Below are positions 15,954 through 18,568 of a stretch of 18,568 nt of DNA, one piece after another. This DNA is from JALQTD01 sp964390365 (lineage in GTDB: Bacteria; Bacteroidota; Bacteroidia; Flavobacteriales_D; Sanyastnellaceae), in NCBI GenBank assembly GCA_964390365.1, contig CAYMHW010000045.1, forward strand, positions 1-18,568, read 5' to 3'. The notes beneath the pieces were generated by a model. The model had not been told where the DNA came from and did no database searches. It worked only from the letters and a program-made list of their open reading frames with translations. The translations under genes were made by a program, and so were the position numbers. The first letter of the stretch is position 1, and every line of letters starts with the position of its first letter.

Positions 15954-16979
15954 TCACGCCAGGGCTTCCTCCGCCACTTCCGGGGTGGTGCCGGCGATGG
16001 CGTGCTTGATTTTCGTTTCGAGTTCTTCCATCAGCTCGGGGTTGTCCTCGATGAGGGTGCGCACCGCGTCGCGGCCTTGACCGAGGCGGGTTTCGCCGTA
16101 GCTGAACCACGAGCCCGACTTCTTGATGATGTTCAGCTCCACGCCGAGGTCGATGATTTCGCCGCTCTTCGAAACGCCCGCTCCGTAGAGGATGTCGAAT
16201 TCCGCTTTCCGGAAGGGGGGAGCCACCTTGTTCTTCACCACCTTCACCTTTGTGCGGTTGCCAAGGATTTGGTCGCCGTCCTTGATTTGGGACGAGCGGC
16301 GGATGTCGAGGCGAACGGAACTGTAGAACTTCAGGGCGTTACCGCCGGTCGTGGTTTCGGGGTTGCCGAACATCACGCCGATCTTTTCCCGCAGCTGGTT
16401 GATGAAGATGCAGCAGCATCCCGTTTTGCTGATCGAGCCGGTGAGTTTCCGGAGGGCCTTCGACATGAGGCGCGCCTGCAGGCCGACGGACGAGTCGGAC
16501 ATTTCGCCTTCGATTTCCGCGCGGGGCGTGAGCGCTGCCACGGAGTCGATGACGATGAGGTCGATGGCTCCCGAGCGGATCAGGTTGTCCGCGATTTCGA
16601 GGGCTTGCTCGCCGTTGTCGGGTTGGGAAATGAACAGGTTCTCCGTGTCCACGCCGAGGTTTTCCGCGTAGAACTTGTCGAAAGCGTGTTCCGCGTCGAT
16701 GATGGCACAAATGCCGCCCTTTTTCTGGGCTTCCGCGATGGCGTGGATGGCCAGGGTCGTTTTACCTGACGATTCGGGACCGTAGATTTCCACCACCCGG
16801 CCGCGCGGATACCCGCCGATGCCGAGCGCCAAATCCAACGAGAGCGATCCCGACGGGATGGCGTCCACCTTCTCCACTGCCTCATCTCCGAGCTTCATCA
16901 CCGAGCCCTTCCCGTAGGTCTTGTCCAAGCGGTCCAGGGTCATCTGGAGCGCTTTCAGTTTTTCGTTATCTGCCGCCAT
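15954..16979 (-). CDS. recA: Recombinase RecA
   Basis: The protein has 341 residues, full length. RecA forms ATP-dependent filaments on single-stranded DNA for strand exchange and SOS signalling. It shows Walker A GPESSGKT (residues 67-74), Walker B LIVID (141-145), the MAW-like EIYGPESSGKTTLAIHAIAE, loop L2 around REKIGVMFGNPETTTGGNAL, and the usual C-terminal domain with a short acidic end. Three consecutive cysteines (188-190) precede IFINQLREK; Bacteroidota RecA proteins often have Cys here. Start is the ATG at 16979, preceded by a -7 box and by an operator-like inverted repeat. Confidence 0.98.
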   Translation of the reverse strand: MAADNEKLKALQMTLDRLDKTYGKGSVMKLGDEAVEKVDAIPSGSLSLDLALGIGGYPRGRVVEIYGPESSGKTTLAIHAIAEAQKKGGICAIIDAEHAFDKFYAENLGVDTENLFISQPDNGEQALEIADNLIRSGAIDLIVIDSVAALTPRAEIEGEMSDSSVGLQARLMSKALRKLTGSISKTGCCCIFINQLREKIGVMFGNPETTTGGNALKFYSSVRLDIRRSSQIKDGDQILGNRTKVKVVKNKVAPPFRKAEFDILYGAGVSKSGEIIDLGVELNIIKKSGSWFSYGETRLGQGRDAVRTLIEDNPELMEELETKIKHAIAGTTPEVAEEALA

Positions 16980-16996
16980 GGGTTTTGATTTTGAGA

Positions 16997-17004
16997 CGAA
17001 GTTA
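16997..17004 (-). promoter_or_regulatory. Candidate -7 promoter box for recA
   Basis: The minus strand reads TAACTTCG, one mismatch from TAnnTTTG, ending 17 nt before the recA ATG. It is the third TAnnTTCG box found upstream of a leftward gene in this window. Confidence 0.5.
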
Positions 17005-17015
17005 TTCCACCCACA

Positions 17016-17032
17016 TCGTAAAGGATTTACGA
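17016..17032. promoter_or_regulatory. Perfect 17-bp inverted repeat upstream of recA (candidate operator)
   Basis: TCGTAAA (17016-17022), spacer GGA, TTTACGA (17026-17032). The arms are exact complements. The site begins 11 bp upstream of the recA -7 box, so it would cover the -33 region, where a repressor would block transcription. It matches neither the E. coli nor the Bacillus LexA box. Confidence 0.6.
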
Positions 17033-17037
17033 ACTGC

Positions 17038-17069
17038 CGGGAATTTGTCCACGATGGTCGGGAATTTGT
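17038..17069. repeat. 11-bp direct repeat, 21-bp period, upstream of recA
   Basis: CGGGAATTTGT occurs at 17038-17048 and again at 17059-17069. The 21-bp period is two helical turns, so both copies face the same side of the DNA, upstream of the inverted repeat. Confidence 0.7.
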
Positions 17070-17083
17070 GAATGTCGCTGAAG

Positions 17084-17557
17084 TCAGCTGAGGCCGAAGC
17101 CTGCGAGGACCTCGGCGGTGTGGTCCTTCGTGTTGGGTTTGAGGATGGTGTGCGCGATTTGGCCTTGCTCATCGATCAAAAACGTGGTGCGATGCGTCCC
17201 ATCGTACTCCTTCCCCATGAATTTCTTGCGGCCCCAAACCCCAAAAGCGTGGTGCAACGCGTGGTCCGTATCCGCCGCCAAATCGAAGCCCAAATCGTAC
17301 TTCGCAATGAACTTCAAATGCGACGCCGCCGAATCTTGGCTCACGCCGAGCACCGCAATGCCCTTGTCCGTCAGTTCGTTGAGGTGCTCGTTCAGGTTGC
17401 AGGCCTGCGCGGTGCAGCCGGGCGTGTTGTCCTTCGGGTAGAAGTAGAGGACGAGTTTGCGCCCTCGGTAGTCGGCGAGTGTGCGCGTGCTGCCGTCGTG
17501 CAAGGTGGCCGTGAATTCGGGGGCCGGTGTGCCGGCTTGCAAAGGTGCTGCTTCCAT
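17084..17557 (-). CDS. bcp: Thioredoxin-dependent peroxiredoxin, Bcp/PrxQ type
   Basis: The protein has 157 residues from the ATG at 17557; the longer open frame upstream includes the terminator hairpin and is not coding. The thioredoxin-like fold carries the peroxidatic motif PKDNTPGCTAQACN, with Cys48 as the attacking cysteine and Cys53 as the resolving cysteine five residues later, the PrxQ arrangement. YDGTHRTTFLIDEQGQIAH is the usual C-terminal block. It reduces hydrogen peroxide and organic hydroperoxides in the cytoplasm at the expense of thioredoxin. It lies 104 nt upstream of recA in the same direction, but recA has its own promoter elements. Confidence 0.96.
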   Translation of the reverse strand: MEAAPLQAGTPAPEFTATLHDGSTRTLADYRGRKLVLYFYPKDNTPGCTAQACNLNEHLNELTDKGIAVLGVSQDSAASHLKFIAKYDLGFDLAADTDHALHHAFGVWGRKKFMGKEYDGTHRTTFLIDEQGQIAHTILKPNTKDHTAEVLAGFGLS

Positions 17558-17650
17558 GGTGCTGAATTTTTCAGGCCAAATTACTTCACGCCCCTTACCC
17601 GACCTCAACCACCTCGCCAAAAAGCCCCAATCCCCGCGCACCTTCAACGA

Positions 17651-17682
17651 AAAAAAAATGCCGCCCAACCGGGCGGCATTTT
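17651..17682 (-). terminator. Rho-independent terminator after the FISUMP gene
   Basis: AAAATGCCGCCC (17655-17666) and GGGCGGCATTTT (17671-17682) pair perfectly around the loop AACC. On the minus strand the stem is followed by a run of U (A at 17651-17658), fitting the gene that ends at 17702. It lies 20 nt past that stop. Confidence 0.92.
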
Positions 17683-17701
17683 CGCACACATTTTAGGGGC
17701 C

Positions 17702-18568
17702 TCAGGGCACCACCAAGGTGAGTTCATCACCAAAAACCAACGTGAAGGATCCCGGTTCCAAGTAGTACAAACGGTAGTAAATCGTCGTGCCCGAAACGTA
17801 ATCACTCAGGTCAATCGCTTCTGCGAGTGAACCGAAGGGCAGATTTGAGCGCACCATGGTCGAGGTCCAATAATAGTTGAACTCATCAATCGGCGAAGTG
17901 CCATAAATAAATCCATTCTGTAGGCTTGGACTGTTGCTTTCACTGATGGTCCCGCGGAGTGTGGCTGAAGCGGACGTTACATCGGTCGCGGCTTCGGTGG
18001 TCAACTGAACCGAATTCTCCATCACGCATCGCACCGAGCGCCCATCCTTTGAATTCATCGTTAAGAATCCAAATTGCGGATCCTGCCACGTGGATATGGG
18101 GTTCCAGATGTGCATGGAATTGGTCGCTGCAGATACGACAGTCGCTGGGCTTGACACCCAAACGGCCGCCACATCGCCGACTTTGCCAGAACGCGTGCTC
18201 GCTTGGTACACAAAATCCGGTCCGAATTGCCCGGTTGCGGATCTGTACCCACCTGCAAGCCATTGCAGGGAGTCCGCAAGGGAATGTTCAGGATCATCGA
18301 TGTTGGCGTAATCATTCAGTGCAAGTCCGAGGGAGGACAAATCGCTCATGTTCCGGTTCGACTTCGTCGCAGACCGCCATCCCGTGGGACAGATCCCGCG
18401 CGCATCGAGCACTGCCAATTCGTTGTACAGCATGCCGTATTGAGCGTTCGTAACAGCGTCGTTGTCGTAGTAACAGCGGGCGCCTGCAATGGCCTGGCTC
18501 CATTCGGTGTTGCCGGTAACCTCGGGGATGTCGTCGTTGTTCGCGTATTTCGTGGTTCGCAGGTTTTC
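17702..18568 (-). CDS. FISUMP-domain protein with Ig/Fn3-like C-terminal tail (5' end outside window)
   Basis: 288 residues are visible; the frame is open to the right edge, so signal peptide and N terminus are missing. The visible start ENLRTTKYANNDDIPEVTGN is the middle of a FISUMP domain, which continues through YGMLYNELAVLDARGICPTG and ends near SKDGRSVRCV (about residue 182). A tail of roughly 100 residues follows, opening VQLTTEAATDVTSASATLRG with NGFIYGTSP, the pattern of Bacteroidota surface Ig/Fn3-like modules, and ending in DELTLVVP. It is presumably exported; function unknown. The final domain is not a recognisable type IX sorting domain. Its base composition looks less GC-rich than that of its neighbours. 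Confidence 0.85.
   Translation of the reverse strand, partial: ENLRTTKYANNDDIPEVTGNTEWSQAIAGARCYYDNDAVTNAQYGMLYNELAVLDARGICPTGWRSATKSNRNMSDLSSLGLALNDYANIDDPEHSLADSLQWLAGGYRSATGQFGPDFVYQASTRSGKVGDVAAVWVSSPATVVSAATNSMHIWNPISTWQDPQFGFLTMNSKDGRSVRCVMENSVQLTTEAATDVTSASATLRGTISESNSPSLQNGFIYGTSPIDEFNYYWTSTMVRSNLPFGSLAEAIDLSDYVSGTTIYYRLYYLEPGSFTLVFGDELTLVVP

Noticed and set aside
17558..17689. N-terminal extension of bcp to 17689
   Set aside because: It would translate through the terminator hairpin and leader; the PrxQ family begins near the ATG at 17557.

Overview
The window comes from a high-GC member of the Bacteroidota, probably an uncultured or marine Flavobacteriales-like lineage. The evidence is the complete moxR/DUF58/bat gene order typical of that phylum, FISUMP-domain surface proteins, Bacteroidota-style -7 boxes (TAnnTTTG and a TAnnTTCG variant), and Bacteroidota-like IF3, RecA and ThrS sequences. 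There are no phage, insertion-sequence, CRISPR, tRNA or rRNA genes. Most of the window is ordinary chromosomal backbone, and I did not find a convincing new multi-gene system.

Layout. (1) Bases 1-7169, minus strand: one seven-gene operon, moxR - DUF58 - DUF4381-like membrane protein - batA - batB - batC (TPR) - batD. BatD runs off the left edge. Five of the six junctions overlap (four by 1-4 nt, one by 8 nt) and the sixth is a 7-nt gap, so the products are probably made together as a membrane/periplasm complex served by the MoxR ATPase. (2) Bases 7256-8163, plus strand: a MazG/PRA-PH-like NTP pyrophosphohydrolase coupled to a DUF4442 hotdog protein. Tail to tail with it, on the minus strand, is a prolyl-hydroxylase-like 2OG-Fe(II) oxygenase. 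(3) 8851-9663: a secreted FISUMP protein with an N-terminal EF-hand/dockerin-like loop. (4) 9710-12895: the translation operon thrS - infC - rpmI - rplT, in which infC has no ATG/GTG/TTG start at its conserved N terminus and must begin at a rare codon. A strong terminator follows. (5) 12952-13334: a gene-free interval holding four copies of a roughly 60-bp repeat, two in each orientation. (6) Minus strand 13335-17557: a SulP-STAS anion transporter, a TPR (possible lipo)protein placed 10 nt behind recA, recA, and bcp. The recA promoter region holds a perfect 17-bp inverted repeat and an 11-bp direct repeat with a 21-bp period. (7) 17702 to the right edge, minus strand: the C-terminal part of a second FISUMP protein with an Ig/Fn3-like tail, ending at a strong hairpin terminator.

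The items most worth a second look are the recA operator-like palindrome, the intergenic repeat family, the infC start codon, the hexapeptide tandem repeat in BatC, and the recurring promoter/leader motifs.
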